From Thermoplasmatales archaeon SM1-50 (lineage in GTDB: Archaea > Thermoplasmatota > E2 > DHVEG-1): DNA of 43,517 nt. Shown in pieces: positions 26,273-35,190 of this stretch. Location: positions 1 to 43,517 of the forward strand of contig LSSI01000048.1 of assembly GCA_001595945.1 (NCBI GenBank), in the 5' to 3' direction. Positions within the stretch are counted from its first letter, which is position 1. The number at the start of each line of letters is the position of its first letter. Made by a program: the position numbers and the translations under genes. The notes beneath the pieces were generated by a model that saw only the letters and a list, made by a program, of their open reading frames with translations, was not told the origin of the DNA and ran no database searches.

Positions 26273-26384
26273 GAAAAAAGAAAAGATTTTAGTTTGTTGA
26301 ACTTGCTAAAACCAAACTTCAATATAATTGAAAAACTTCACATAGAACTTTACCTGTTTGGTTATTCCCAACCCACCAGATTCG
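26273..26384 (+). repeat. Cassette boundary site A4 (class A), directly after B2
   Basis: Class A pattern (TTGAACTTGC, AACCAAACTTC, CACATAGAACTT, CCTGTTTGG) with three changes in the core (CCCACCAGATTCG, 26372-26384). Only 129 bases separate the two cores, so this block contains a site and no gene. Confidence 0.85.
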
Positions 26385-26667
26385 TGTCTTTAATTAACAT
26401 GATTTGCTAGATGTTTAAGTGTATTTAAATATCGTTTTCTGGATTATTTAATATTTTAACATGAAAAAATATTTTCTTAAAAAGTGTATCTTACTCCATT
26501 TTACTGGTAAAATAGTTAAGATCTCGTTTATCTAATAGATGCAAGGATGATTGAAAAATTGAACATTTGATTAATTTTTTTCAAAATTTTAATGTAATGT
26601 ATTATTTACAAATAGTAAAGTTTAAATAACAATTAGTAATATATATTTTACAATAGAGTTGTTTAAT

Positions 26668-27048
26668 ATGAATGAAAAAACATATTCAACATTACGTAAA
26701 ATATTAGTAACAATTGTCGGGGCTGGTGTAGCAATATCAGTAATTTTTGAAAACTTGATTATCGCATTTGCAATAATCATATTTGGAATGGCAATCATAG
26801 TAACATTAAAAAATAAAATAAGGAAAAAAATAGAAGATGAACGAGTGTACACTATTGCTCAGAAAGCATCAATGAGGACTGTCCAAATCTTTGGCTCTTG
26901 TATTGCAACCATAAGCATTCTGCTATTAGTATTTAGAAATCAATATTCAGATTTTGAACTAATTGGATCGATATTAGCATACACTGGTTGTGGATTTCTC
27001 TTAATCTATGGAGTATTCTATAGTTATTATTATAAAGAATTGAGTTGA
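26668..27048 (+). CDS. DUF2178-like small membrane protein
   Basis: 126 aa from the ATG at 26668; the frame extends three codons further to a TTG. It has four hydrophobic segments: VTIVGAGVAISVIF, LIIAFAIIIFGMAIIV, IFGSCIATISILLLV and LAYTGCGFLLIYGVFY. A charged cytoplasmic loop between the second and third contains KIEDERVYTIAQKASMRT, typical of DUF2178 proteins. TATATTTTA about 25 bases upstream suggests a leaderless transcript. Such proteins are usually encoded just before a small XRE-type regulator, as here (5 bases apart). Function unknown. Confidence 0.75.
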   Translation: MNEKTYSTLRKILVTIVGAGVAISVIFENLIIAFAIIIFGMAIIVTLKNKIRKKIEDERVYTIAQKASMRTVQIFGSCIATISILLLVFRNQYSDFELIGSILAYTGCGFLLIYGVFYSYYYKELS

Positions 27049-27053
27049 GACTG

Positions 27054-27257
27054 ATGAAAAATAAAATTAAAGTTTTCAGAGCAATGCATGACTTCACACA
27101 GGAAGCACTTGCAGACAGATTAAGAGTCACAAGACAAACTATATTAGCAATTGAGAAAGGCAAATATGACCCATCATTAGAACTGGCTTTTAAAATCGCA
27201 GAAGTCTTTAATGTAAAAATTGAAGATATTTTTCTATACACTGAAAATCAAGATTAA
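27054..27257 (+). CDS. Small XRE-family HTH transcription regulator
   Basis: 67 aa from the ATG at 27054; a TTG at 27045 would overlap the stop of the preceding gene. It is a complete Cro/CI helix-turn-helix: NKIKVFRAMHDFTQEALADR, LRVTRQTILAIEKGKYDPSL and ELAFKIAEVFNVKIEDIF. It belongs to the YozG-like group of minimal regulators, often paired with a DUF2178 membrane protein. It probably regulates its own small operon. Confidence 0.9.
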   Translation: MKNKIKVFRAMHDFTQEALADRLRVTRQTILAIEKGKYDPSLELAFKIAEVFNVKIEDIFLYTENQD

Positions 27258-27423
27258 CAGGAGAAACCTTGAATTTTTACCAATAAAACGATGTTCAAAT
27301 TTCGTTTGTATAATGCGTAGTTTGGTATATCTGACCACAACCCAAAATATCTTTTGTATTCTATACTCTGATAAAGAATATCTATTTTTAGAGGAGTAGA
27401 TATTCTTCAGTAAGAATTGAGAA

Positions 27424-27924
27424 TCAATTGTATATTTCATACGGTTCTATATCTTCTGCATAGCCAATAAAACAGAATTTTGCATACCATGGTCCATGGG
27501 GAATATCATAATGTTGGAAAATTCCAAATCCATTAAATTTTATTACATCCATTTTTTTAGGAAGGTCATTTTTCCAAAATATCTCTCCAGTTTCAATGAA
27601 TTTGACAAATAGAATATAACTTGTATTCATTGTATATGGTCCAAAATCTTGATTATTTTGTATAAATATATCACCTATAATATGTCCAAATTCATAAATA
27701 AAATATTTTTGAGATTTACCTGTAATAACAATTCCTGGACATTTGCCAATTCCAAAAATGAAATACTGTTTATATGTTAATTCTTGTTCAGTCATTTCAA
27801 TTTCGTAGTTTCTGTTACTATTAATTAATGTCTCTCCGTTTACAGAAGTGAATAGCAATATTCCCACTATAATAATCACTGATTCAAATACATAAATTTT
27901 CTTTTTTTTATTCTTCATATTCAT
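27424..27924 (-). CDS. Exported or membrane-anchored protein of unknown function
   Basis: 166 aa. A basic N-terminus (MKNKKKKIYV) and one hydrophobic segment (SVIIIVGILLFTSV) are followed by an extracellular domain rich in aromatic residues and Ile: LTYKQYFIFGIGKCPGIVIT, IYEFGHIIGDIFIQ, HYDIPHGPWYAKFCFIGYAE. This type of short beta-rich exported protein recurs in the group, but no family is recognised. The ATG at 27924 was chosen because AAATATTTAA about 25 bases upstream fits a TATA element; a GTG at 27927 is equivalent. It diverges from the ACT-domain gene. Confidence 0.6.
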   Translation of the reverse strand: MNMKNKKKKIYVFESVIIIVGILLFTSVNGETLINSNRNYEIEMTEQELTYKQYFIFGIGKCPGIVITGKSQKYFIYEFGHIIGDIFIQNNQDFGPYTMNTSYILFVKFIETGEIFWKNDLPKKMDVIKFNGFGIFQHYDIPHGPWYAKFCFIGYAEDIEPYEIYN

Positions 27925-28001
27925 CACAGTGCAGATATTAGGCGAAAAATATTTAATCTAAATAGTAATTTTTATAATAAAATATGTTATATATGCCCTA
28001 T

Positions 28002-28598
28002 ATGGATCATAATAGTTTAATAATATCAAAAGAGGTTGATGCTTATTTAAAGAGAAAACCTTATGTTCAAGAAGCAATTGAAAAAGAAATTGTTAATTAT
28101 AGTGCTTTATCAAGAAAAATCGCAAAAGATATTGGTGAAGTTAGCTTTGAAGCAGTTAAATCTGCATTAATCCGTAACTCGAAACAAATAATAAGAGATA
28201 AAAAAGAAAGAGAAAAAAAGGTCATCAAACTATTAAATCAAGCAAACTTTTATATCATGAACAAAATTGCCACAATTCATCATAATTCACCGATAGATAT
28301 TGAGTCGATTGCAAATTCAAAAACACCAAGCGGGTGCATGTATTTTACAAAAGAAAATATTGCCTTAAAAAGTAAATATAAAAAAATAGAATACGGTTTT
28401 GCAATCATACATATCAAAAATCCAAAAGAAATTGAAGAAACACCAGGCGTAACAGCATTCCTACTATCCACTTTGGCATCTGAAAATATAAACATTTATC
28501 ACATTATGGATTGTAGAGAAGATACTTTTCTCGTGATAAAAGAATACGAAGCACCACTTGCATTTGAAACATTAGCTAAAAGTTTAAAAATTTCATAG
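28002..28598 (+). CDS. ACT-domain regulatory protein (DUF7523-like)
   Basis: 198 aa from the ATG at 28002; in-frame ATGs at 27984 and 27993 are alternatives. The N-terminal half is helical: VDAYLKRKPYVQEAIEKEIV, YSALSRKIAKDIG and AVKSALIRNS, similar to an HTH-like module. The C-terminal 70 residues form an ACT-like ligand domain: EYGFAIIHIKNPKEIEETPG, VTAFLLSTLASENINIYHIM, DTFLVIKEYEAP. Proteins of this layout are common in archaea and probably sense an amino acid. TTTATAAT lies 26-33 bases before the start. Cassette A4 to A5. Confidence 0.8.
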   Translation: MDHNSLIISKEVDAYLKRKPYVQEAIEKEIVNYSALSRKIAKDIGEVSFEAVKSALIRNSKQIIRDKKEREKKVIKLLNQANFYIMNKIATIHHNSPIDIESIANSKTPSGCMYFTKENIALKSKYKKIEYGFAIIHIKNPKEIEETPGVTAFLLSTLASENINIYHIMDCREDTFLVIKEYEAPLAFETLAKSLKIS

Positions 28599-28762
28599 TA
28601 TCAATTGATTATTCATAATAGAAAAAAATTAAAAATTTTTGCAGGTTACTATAAAAAATATTGAAATATATTTGTAATACAAGCAGAATCAATAAAATAT
28701 GTATTATTTCTTAAATTTGAGATATTTTTTACCAGAATCTAGAATATCTTTGGTATACTAAA

Positions 28763-28878
28763 AAAGAAAAAAGAAAGAATTTTAATGAGATAGAACTTGT
28801 TAAAATCAAACTTCTATAAAAGTGTGAAAGTTAAAGTGGAAATCCTCCCGTCGAGGTGTTCACAACCTGCCAGGTCCA
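28763..28878 (+). repeat. Cassette boundary site A5 (class A)
   Basis: A/G tract, TAGAACTTG, AAATCAAACTTC, AAAGTTAAAGTGGAAATC (hairpin decayed), CTCCCGTCG, GTTCACAA, and a core with two changes (CCTGCCAGGTCCA, 28866-28878). Confidence 0.85.
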
Positions 28879-29045
28879 TTATTATTTTTTGTATATTAAT
28901 TTATTAAAGAAAAAATAGGGATTTTTGTTTTATACAACCAACGCACAAATAAGAAGAAAAAATGAGGGGGGGAGGGTAGTATTTGTTGCTCTGACTATCT
29001 TTGTGGTCCTGAGTTTGAGAATTCTGATCAAGATTCTGTTGTTGC

Positions 29046-30602
29046 TTATCTTGATATGAACTCACTATTCCTGTGACTTTTTTGTTCGATGCTTTGACTG
29101 GTACATAAATGTAAAACTGGTGGATTATCATCTATTTCCTCATATTCATCAATTGCGAGATGCATATATTCGATATATCCATCGATGTTACTTTCTTCAA
29201 AATTGGATATAGCAGTCCGTTCATATTCTAGAGCATTTAAGAAAAATTCTTTTTGAGAAGATGATAAATCAATTCCAACATATTGACTATAGTAATCCCA
29301 TGCTTCCTTTGCTAAAGTAATTGATTCATCTACTTTCTCCTCTGAACTTAAAATACTATGATCTGGTGCTTTTTCCCATCTATCATAATTAATAATAAAT
29401 TTTGCATTGGGATTTGATGTTCCCCAATATGCAATAACACCAGCATATGGATGTTGGCCATGAACAACACTAGACTCTGTCTCATCCTTGGGATATGCAC
29501 AAAAAGCAACGGTATAATGTTGATTTGGATAAGGCATTATTCCAATAGTTGATTCAGATCGAACCCAGCCATAAGGACTAGCATAATATTCAATAATATA
29601 ATGCGTTGGGTATACCATAAGTACTCTCGCAGGAATACCATTTGCCCTCAAAAGTGCAGCTGCAAGATTAGCTTTACCAGTGCAGACGGCAAAATGCCAT
29701 CTCAATGTTGAAAGTGCATCCTGTGAAAAACCACCTGCATATATTATTATTTTGCCGGTAAAAAATGTAATTCGCTTTGCAATTTTAATAACATTATCAC
29801 TAAAACCCTGTAATAAACGAGTAATGAATCTTATTCTCCAATGATCTGATTGTATAAAATCTGTTGGTAAAAGCCATTCTTTCACAGATTCTGGCAGATC
29901 TCCCTGTGAAATTTTTTTCAGATAAGCTGGCAAATCCTCATAACTATTGCTCTTAACAAGATTTGAAATAGACCAATAAATTTTCACTTCTTCTCCGGCA
30001 TCCATACCATTTATATTAATGTTCAACAATGTGTTATTACCAGAATAATCATGATCAATTTTAAATCCAGCTATTTTACCTGAAGGCTCACTCCAAACAT
30101 TATATAAAATTAGTGGAGACTGATCATCATGAACTATTGGAATATGACAATATTCATTAAATGATCCAACAGACTCTTCAGCATATGCCCCATAGCACAC
30201 TGTCCAATTTTGTAAAAATATTTCTACTTCAGAAACTTCTGTTTTGGTGCTATTGATATAATGAGATTCTTGACTATACTGATTATTTTCCGACAATTCT
30301 CCCTCAAACAAATCTAAATTCAATAAAATAGAATTATCTTGCCTTGAAAAAATTGAATTACTTATTATTTGTTTCCCAACATGAAATTCCGAATCTTCTT
30401 TTTGCATATAATCTAAATCACGATATTTACAAGCTAGTTCCTCTTTTGTTAACTCTGTCATATATATATTAGCAACATTTCCTTCAATATTAAAGTCTTC
30501 AAAATTTTCATATATATAATTAGGATAAACTATTGCATAAAATGGCAAAATAAACATAATAACTGAAAAAAAACCTGCCATCAAATTTTTCTTCTTAATC
30601 AT
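29046..30602 (-). CDS. Exported transglutaminase-like (papain-fold) protein
   Basis: 518 aa from the ATG at 30602, which follows GAAAGGGTGG; a GTG at 30614 lies inside that site. The signal peptide is AGFFSVIMFILPFYAIVYP. Residues 30-290 form an N-terminal beta domain without a recognised family. The transglutaminase core has the Cys in HFAVCTGKANLAAALLRANG (about residue 304), GIPARVLMVYP, the His in PTHYIIEYYASPYGWVRSES (about 330), and GIMPYPNQ. It may act as a protease, amidase or cross-linker. The last part (about 440-518) is helical. The C-terminal CTSQSIEQKSHRNSEF looks unlike the rest and may be a frameshifted or newly acquired tail. Confidence 0.82.
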   Translation of the reverse strand: MIKKKNLMAGFFSVIMFILPFYAIVYPNYIYENFEDFNIEGNVANIYMTELTKEELACKYRDLDYMQKEDSEFHVGKQIISNSIFSRQDNSILLNLDLFEGELSENNQYSQESHYINSTKTEVSEVEIFLQNWTVCYGAYAEESVGSFNEYCHIPIVHDDQSPLILYNVWSEPSGKIAGFKIDHDYSGNNTLLNININGMDAGEEVKIYWSISNLVKSNSYEDLPAYLKKISQGDLPESVKEWLLPTDFIQSDHWRIRFITRLLQGFSDNVIKIAKRITFFTGKIIIYAGGFSQDALSTLRWHFAVCTGKANLAAALLRANGIPARVLMVYPTHYIIEYYASPYGWVRSESTIGIMPYPNQHYTVAFCAYPKDETESSVVHGQHPYAGVIAYWGTSNPNAKFIINYDRWEKAPDHSILSSEEKVDESITLAKEAWDYYSQYVGIDLSSSQKEFFLNALEYERTAISNFEESNIDGYIEYMHLAIDEYEEIDDNPPVLHLCTSQSIEQKSHRNSEFISR

Positions 30603-30776
30603 TTTTTTTACCACCCTTTCAAATATTACCCCATCTATATAATTTTATTAATAATACCATATAAACTTTATCAAATATTTTGTATTTTTTTTATAAAATC
30701 CATTCAAAAAATGTAAGTATTATACCCACTATGTTTTTTGTAAATAATTAAAAGAAAGATAAAGGAATTTTTTTAA

Positions 30777-32102
30777 TTAAGGCATCATCGGTCCGTTATA
30801 CACATCTTTGACAAATGGATCCACTCGTATACCATAGTTTCTTGCCCAACTCTTCATCTGCTGAACTGCATAGTCACCATCATCTTCAAAATTATCAAAG
30901 TTTTGATTATCCCATCCATCCATTTGATAATAGGTAAAAACGCCATTTTTCATAGTAGCATCCCCATCATAAGAAAATCGCCTATTACTTGCAAAAGCAC
31001 CTACTTTGTTATTATCTACAAGACCTTTAAAATCACCTATCTGACATGCATCAAAAGCAAAGTATATATGTGGACTATCTGAGCTATCGAATTTTTGTTC
31101 AAGCCAACCATGTGTCATATAATAGAGATCATGTGATATTACACATGAGCCATATCCCGGATAACTTACTCCATGACCTGAGTACGTTAAAACAACATAG
31201 TCATTTCCATCTTCATCTACTAATAAATCATTAACTGCTGCATCAATGTTATTTGCTGTTGCTTGATTATCTGTTAATAGTGTAACGGTATATCCTTCTC
31301 CTTGGAGGAAATTCTTCCAGTCCATTGCATCATCATCACAATATTGTAAGTCATTGCCCGTTCCTTCATAATCAGATATGCCTATTACCAATGCATATTT
31401 CTCAACGGGATTCGCCCCATTGTCAACTGTTACGGTGATGCTATCTGAGTCAGTGAGACCTCCACTATCTGATGCTTCAGCATAAAGAGTATGACCTCCA
31501 TCTGAATAGCTCGTTGTATCCCAACTATACGAATTTGAATTTGCAACAAAACCCCCGTCAATATATATATCAGCGGTTAATGTACCATCTTCTGCATCAA
31601 TTGCATCTACAGTAATTGGAATGGTACCTGATACAGTTGCACCATCACTAGGAGTGGTGATGGTTACAACTGGTGGAGTATTTCCACCCCCATTATTCAC
31701 CGTTACAACAACATTATCAGTATTTCCTTTCGCAGAAGCCTCAATTGTATGAGCGCCATTTGAATAACTAGTTGTATCCCAATTATAAGTTAGACCGTTT
31801 CCCACTACACCCCCATCAATTTTTATTGTTGGATTTTCATTAGAATCAATTTCAATTATGACAGTTCCACTCACGGTTTGACCATCAGTTGGATATATAA
31901 TAATTACATAAACACCTGGTTTTCCTTTTGAATTCGGTGTTCTCTGGAAACCATGTTCAGTAAATATAGGAATGACTTTACGAGTTTCAATGAATTTTTT
32001 TGCTTGAAATGTGTTTCCAGCTGTTTCATTTTCCCCCACTATCCCTGGTAACATGCTTATGATAAACATGCCTACTATCAAAACTATCCAAACTTTCTTC
32101 AT
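30777..32102 (-). CDS. Exported caspase-like (C14) protease with two Ig-like domains
   Basis: 441 aa. Signal peptide at 1-23 (VLIVGMFIISMLPGIVG). Two bacterial-type Ig domains follow, about 63-140 (IIYPTDGQTVSGTVIIEID, YNWDTTSYSNGAHTIEA) and 146-232 (ITTPSDGATVSGTIPITVDA, YSWDTTSYSDGGHTLYA). The caspase-fold domain runs from about 238 to the end: KYALVIGISDYEGTGNDLQY, the catalytic His in LTYSGHGVSYPG, and the catalytic Cys in IYFAFDACQIGDF. It therefore resembles extracellular metacaspase/gingipain-like peptidases. Minus strand, 174 bases upstream of the transglutaminase gene, in the same cassette (A5 to A6). Confidence 0.88.
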   Translation of the reverse strand: MKKVWIVLIVGMFIISMLPGIVGENETAGNTFQAKKFIETRKVIPIFTEHGFQRTPNSKGKPGVYVIIIYPTDGQTVSGTVIIEIDSNENPTIKIDGGVVGNGLTYNWDTTSYSNGAHTIEASAKGNTDNVVVTVNNGGGNTPPVVTITTPSDGATVSGTIPITVDAIDAEDGTLTADIYIDGGFVANSNSYSWDTTSYSDGGHTLYAEASDSGGLTDSDSITVTVDNGANPVEKYALVIGISDYEGTGNDLQYCDDDAMDWKNFLQGEGYTVTLLTDNQATANNIDAAVNDLLVDEDGNDYVVLTYSGHGVSYPGYGSCVISHDLYYMTHGWLEQKFDSSDSPHIYFAFDACQIGDFKGLVDNNKVGAFASNRRFSYDGDATMKNGVFTYYQMDGWDNQNFDNFEDDGDYAVQQMKSWARNYGIRVDPFVKDVYNGPMMP

Positions 32103-32230
32103 AATATTTCCTCAATTTTGTTTATATACTAATTATAACACATGAACAAATCTAATTTAAAGTTTTTTAAAGTTTTGTAATAAGTAGTATACCTGGCAGA
32201 ATTTATTAAGTGTATAATAATTGAAGATTT

Positions 32231-32342
32231 AACAAAAAACAGTTTAGTGAGAAAAATTTTGCTAAAAAATCAAACTTCAATAAAATTATAAAACTTCATG
32301 TGGAACTTCCCCTGTTAAGTTGTGTACAACACGCCAGGTACG
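32231..32342 (+). repeat. Cassette boundary site A6 (class A)
   Basis: AAATCAAACTTCAATAAAAT, AAACTTCATGTGGAACTT, CCCCTGTTAAG, GTGTACAA, and a core with two changes (CACGCCAGGTACG, 32330-32342), followed by CTGAAATTT. Confidence 0.85.
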
Positions 32343-32401
32343 CTGAAATTTCCCTCTAGAAATAATCATATTTTAAAAAATAATTATCATTTAAGTGAGA
32401 T

Positions 32402-32671
32402 CTATACTAACCCATGTTTATGTAATCTCTTGATGTTTTTATCGTAGTTATACCAACGTTTCGGCCAATCAGGATTATGCTGTTCCAATTCTTTCAATAC
32501 ATATTGGCGGATCCAACTTGTTCGGATATTTTCTTCTGGTTTATTTCCGATCTTTTTTGCAATATCTCGTGCGATTTTAACATTTGCTCCAGTTTTAATA
32601 GCACTAACAACAATTTTTTCTTTTATGAAAGGTTCTATTCTTCCATCTTTTTTAATGACTTTTTGAGGCAT
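32402..32671 (-). CDS. Stand-alone ATP-cone domain protein
   Basis: 89 aa from the ATG at 32671, with GAGGA seven bases upstream; the frame extends to a GTG at 32689. The sequence is an ATP-cone: MPQKVIKKDGRIEPFIKEKI, VVSAIKTGANVKIARDIAKK, and IRTSWIRQYVLKELEQHNPD. The remaining 20 residues form a basic tail (WPKRWYNYDKNIKRLHKHG). ATP-cones bind ATP or dATP and normally regulate ribonucleotide reductase or NrdR; here no partner domain is attached. It is the only gene of the cassette A6 to A7, the clearest one-gene, two-site unit in the array. Confidence 0.88.
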   Translation of the reverse strand: MPQKVIKKDGRIEPFIKEKIVVSAIKTGANVKIARDIAKKIGNKPEENIRTSWIRQYVLKELEQHNPDWPKRWYNYDKNIKRLHKHGLV

Positions 32672-32896
32672 AAAATTTCCTCGCTTCACATTAGTTCATC
32701 ACAAAATCATACGTATAATGTATTACAGTTCTCTTTAATAACTATATCTTATTTTTTATAAATTTTTTTAGAATTCCTCTATAAAATTCCTATTAATTAT
32801 CAATATATTTCTTTTTTTTTAAACATATAAAAAGTAGATGAAAAGTATATTATTTATGCTTGAAACTAAGATAAATTCTTGTGCACTTATGTTATA

Positions 32897-33008
32897 AAAA
32901 GAAAAAAAGAGATTTAGTAGGAAGCACATACTGAAATCAAACTTCAATAAAAGCGTAAAAGTTCACCAAAAACTTCTTCTGTTTAGTTGTTTACAGCCCG
33001 CCAGTCTC
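32897..33008 (+). repeat. Cassette boundary site A7 (class A)
   Basis: A/G tract, GAAATCAAACTTCAATAAAA, AAAGTTCACCAAAAACTT (hairpin arms present), CTTCTGTTTAG, GTTTACAG, and the core CCCGCCAGTCTC (32997-33008; altered in its last third). Confidence 0.85.
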
Positions 33009-33166
33009 ATCTACAAGACGCCATGTTCTCAATCTACTAGGGAGTTTTTAGTCCAATTGAAGCGGCTATTATTGACTAAGGATCTCATAATCTTTTATGA
33101 TAACATTCTCCCCAACAAAGATTTATATATCTATTATGCTTTATTTTTTTAAAAGGAAGGAAAGAT

Positions 33167-34879
33167 ATGCAAAATAAATGTAATAAAAAAGGAGTAATTT
33201 TTATTATTTTGTTATTTATCATATCAACTCTCGCTCCAGTTATACATTCAACCTATGCCATTACATACAATAGTGTTGTTCAATATAACGGAGATATTAC
33301 ATATGATGTCTATTTTGGAACAACCAGTCCACCGACAAAAGTTCTGAGTAATCAAACCGAAACATCATATAATCCTGGAGCTTTGGAACATGACATGACA
33401 TATTATTGGCAAATTATTGCGTGGGATGACCAAGGGAACTCAGCAGATGGTCCTATTTGGAGTTTCTCTACAGGTGAAAATCAAATGCCTGTTGCTATTA
33501 TAGTTGCTCCATCTACTGGTGATAAAAAGGTAGACATTATATTTGATGGTTCAACCAGTTATGACCCTGATGGGTATATTGTCGAATATTTATGGGTTTT
33601 TAGTGATGGTGGAACTGGAAATGGATCAATTGTGACTCATCAATTCATAAGTAGTGGAATATTTACAGTAACATTACAGGTTAAAGATGATGATGGAGGA
33701 GTTGATCAAACGGTTCATGAAATATTTATCAATAATCATGCTCCAATTGCCTCTATCGTTGTTGATACTCAATATATAGAACCTGGGGATACAGTAACTT
33801 TTGATGGTACAGATAGTTACGATCCTGATGGTGATAATTTAAGCTACCTCTGGGAGCTTAGTGATGGTACAATTATTGGGACTGAAGCAGTAATATCATA
33901 TACATTTACTATGTCAGGTGTTTTTATAGTTACTTTAACGGTAACTGATGATGATCCAGTTAATCCTATGTCTGATTCTTCTTCTGTTATGATTTATGTA
34001 AATGCTCCACCTATTGCGGATTTGGGTTTTGAATATTTAACCATACCTTTGGGGATACCATGGACTTTTAATGGTTCTAATTCTTATGATCCTGATGGAT
34101 ATATTGTCAACTATACTTGGGATTTTGATAATGGTGATGTTGGATATGGAATGAGCATTGACTACATGTACTGGATATCTGGAACTTTTCTTGTCACCCT
34201 AACGGTTATGGATGATAACGGAGCGATTGATGATGATTCCGGGGTTGTTTTTGTTTTATCACCTTTACTTATATATCCACTACATAGTAGCGATAATATT
34301 ACTAAAATGACTTTCAAAACAGCCTCACCGATTAATATAATTAGGAAGGTAAATTCTCCAGAAAAAAAACTGCAATTACAACTGTTTCCACCACGTCCCC
34401 CCTCAAATCCTTTTCCTGAAGATGGAGCAATTAATGTATCGACAGATGTTGTTCTTAGCTGGGAGTGTAGTGAGGATAACCCGCCAGATACTCCAATTGT
34501 TACTGGAGAAACCGATGGAAAAATTGGAGTAGAATATATGTATTGTATTAATCCTGTTGTTGATCCAGATGGTGATAGACTATGGGTCTTCTGGGATTGG
34601 GGCGATGGTCATAATGAAGAATGGCTTGGACCATATGATTCCGGTGATCAAGCATGTGCCAATCACAGTTGGGATAAAAAAGGAACTTATACAATTAAAG
34701 TTAGGCTAAAAGATGATTATGGTGCGTTAAGCGATTGGGGATCTCTTCAGGTTAATATGCCAATAATTACGATTTCATACAATCCATTTTTAATGCGATT
34801 GCTGGAGAAATTTGAAAATGCTTTTTCAATAAGGCGATATATTGTTGAACATGATGTGCAGTACTTTAGACTTACATGA
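33167..34879 (+). CDS. Exported PKD-repeat protein
   Basis: 570 aa, with GGAAGGAAA before the ATG. The signal peptide is FIILLFIISTLAPVIHS. An incomplete fibronectin-III-like segment (DVYFGTTSPPTKVLSNQTE) is followed by three PKD domains at about 108-192, 193-280 and 281-365 (FDGSTSYDPDGYIVEYLW, FDGTDSYDPDGDNLSYLWEL, FNGSNSYDPDGYIVNYTWDF). After a linker (PPRPPSNPFPEDGAINVST) comes a further PKD-like unit with DWGDGHNEEW and YGALSDWGSLQV. The end, NPFLMRLLEKFENAF, is a short amphipathic tail. It is probably a cell-surface adhesion or scaffold protein. Single gene of cassette A7 to A8. Confidence 0.85.
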   Translation: MQNKCNKKGVIFIILLFIISTLAPVIHSTYAITYNSVVQYNGDITYDVYFGTTSPPTKVLSNQTETSYNPGALEHDMTYYWQIIAWDDQGNSADGPIWSFSTGENQMPVAIIVAPSTGDKKVDIIFDGSTSYDPDGYIVEYLWVFSDGGTGNGSIVTHQFISSGIFTVTLQVKDDDGGVDQTVHEIFINNHAPIASIVVDTQYIEPGDTVTFDGTDSYDPDGDNLSYLWELSDGTIIGTEAVISYTFTMSGVFIVTLTVTDDDPVNPMSDSSSVMIYVNAPPIADLGFEYLTIPLGIPWTFNGSNSYDPDGYIVNYTWDFDNGDVGYGMSIDYMYWISGTFLVTLTVMDDNGAIDDDSGVVFVLSPLLIYPLHSSDNITKMTFKTASPINIIRKVNSPEKKLQLQLFPPRPPSNPFPEDGAINVSTDVVLSWECSEDNPPDTPIVTGETDGKIGVEYMYCINPVVDPDGDRLWVFWDWGDGHNEEWLGPYDSGDQACANHSWDKKGTYTIKVRLKDDYGALSDWGSLQVNMPIITISYNPFLMRLLEKFENAFSIRRYIVEHDVQYFRLT

Positions 34880-34930
34880 AGCGAAAAAGTCTGGGAAAAC
34901 CTATTATGAAGTAAATCTCCCAATTAAAAT

Positions 34931-35042
34931 AGAAAAAATGAAGATTTTTGTACGAAGAATTTGCGCAAATCAAAATTCAAAAATATTTTAAAAATTCACA
35001 TGGAACTTCCCCGGTTAGCTTATTCTCAATCTACCAAATCCA
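34931..35042 (+). repeat. Cassette boundary site A8 (class A), most decayed
   Basis: AAATCAAAATTCAAAAAT, AAATTCACATGGAACTT and CCCCGGTTAGC are still recognisable. The core is TCTACCAAATCCA (35030-35042), with six changes. It is followed by TTGAAATTTTT. Confidence 0.75.
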
Positions 35043-35190
35043 TTGAAATTTTTTTTGACTATTAAAAAACATTTGTCAATAATTATTCCATTATATATAT
35101 GTGAATTTTTTATTTAGAATAAAAAAATTAAAATGTTAATTTTTAAGATAAGAGAAATAAAAATAATGTGTTTATAAATAGTAGTATTTT

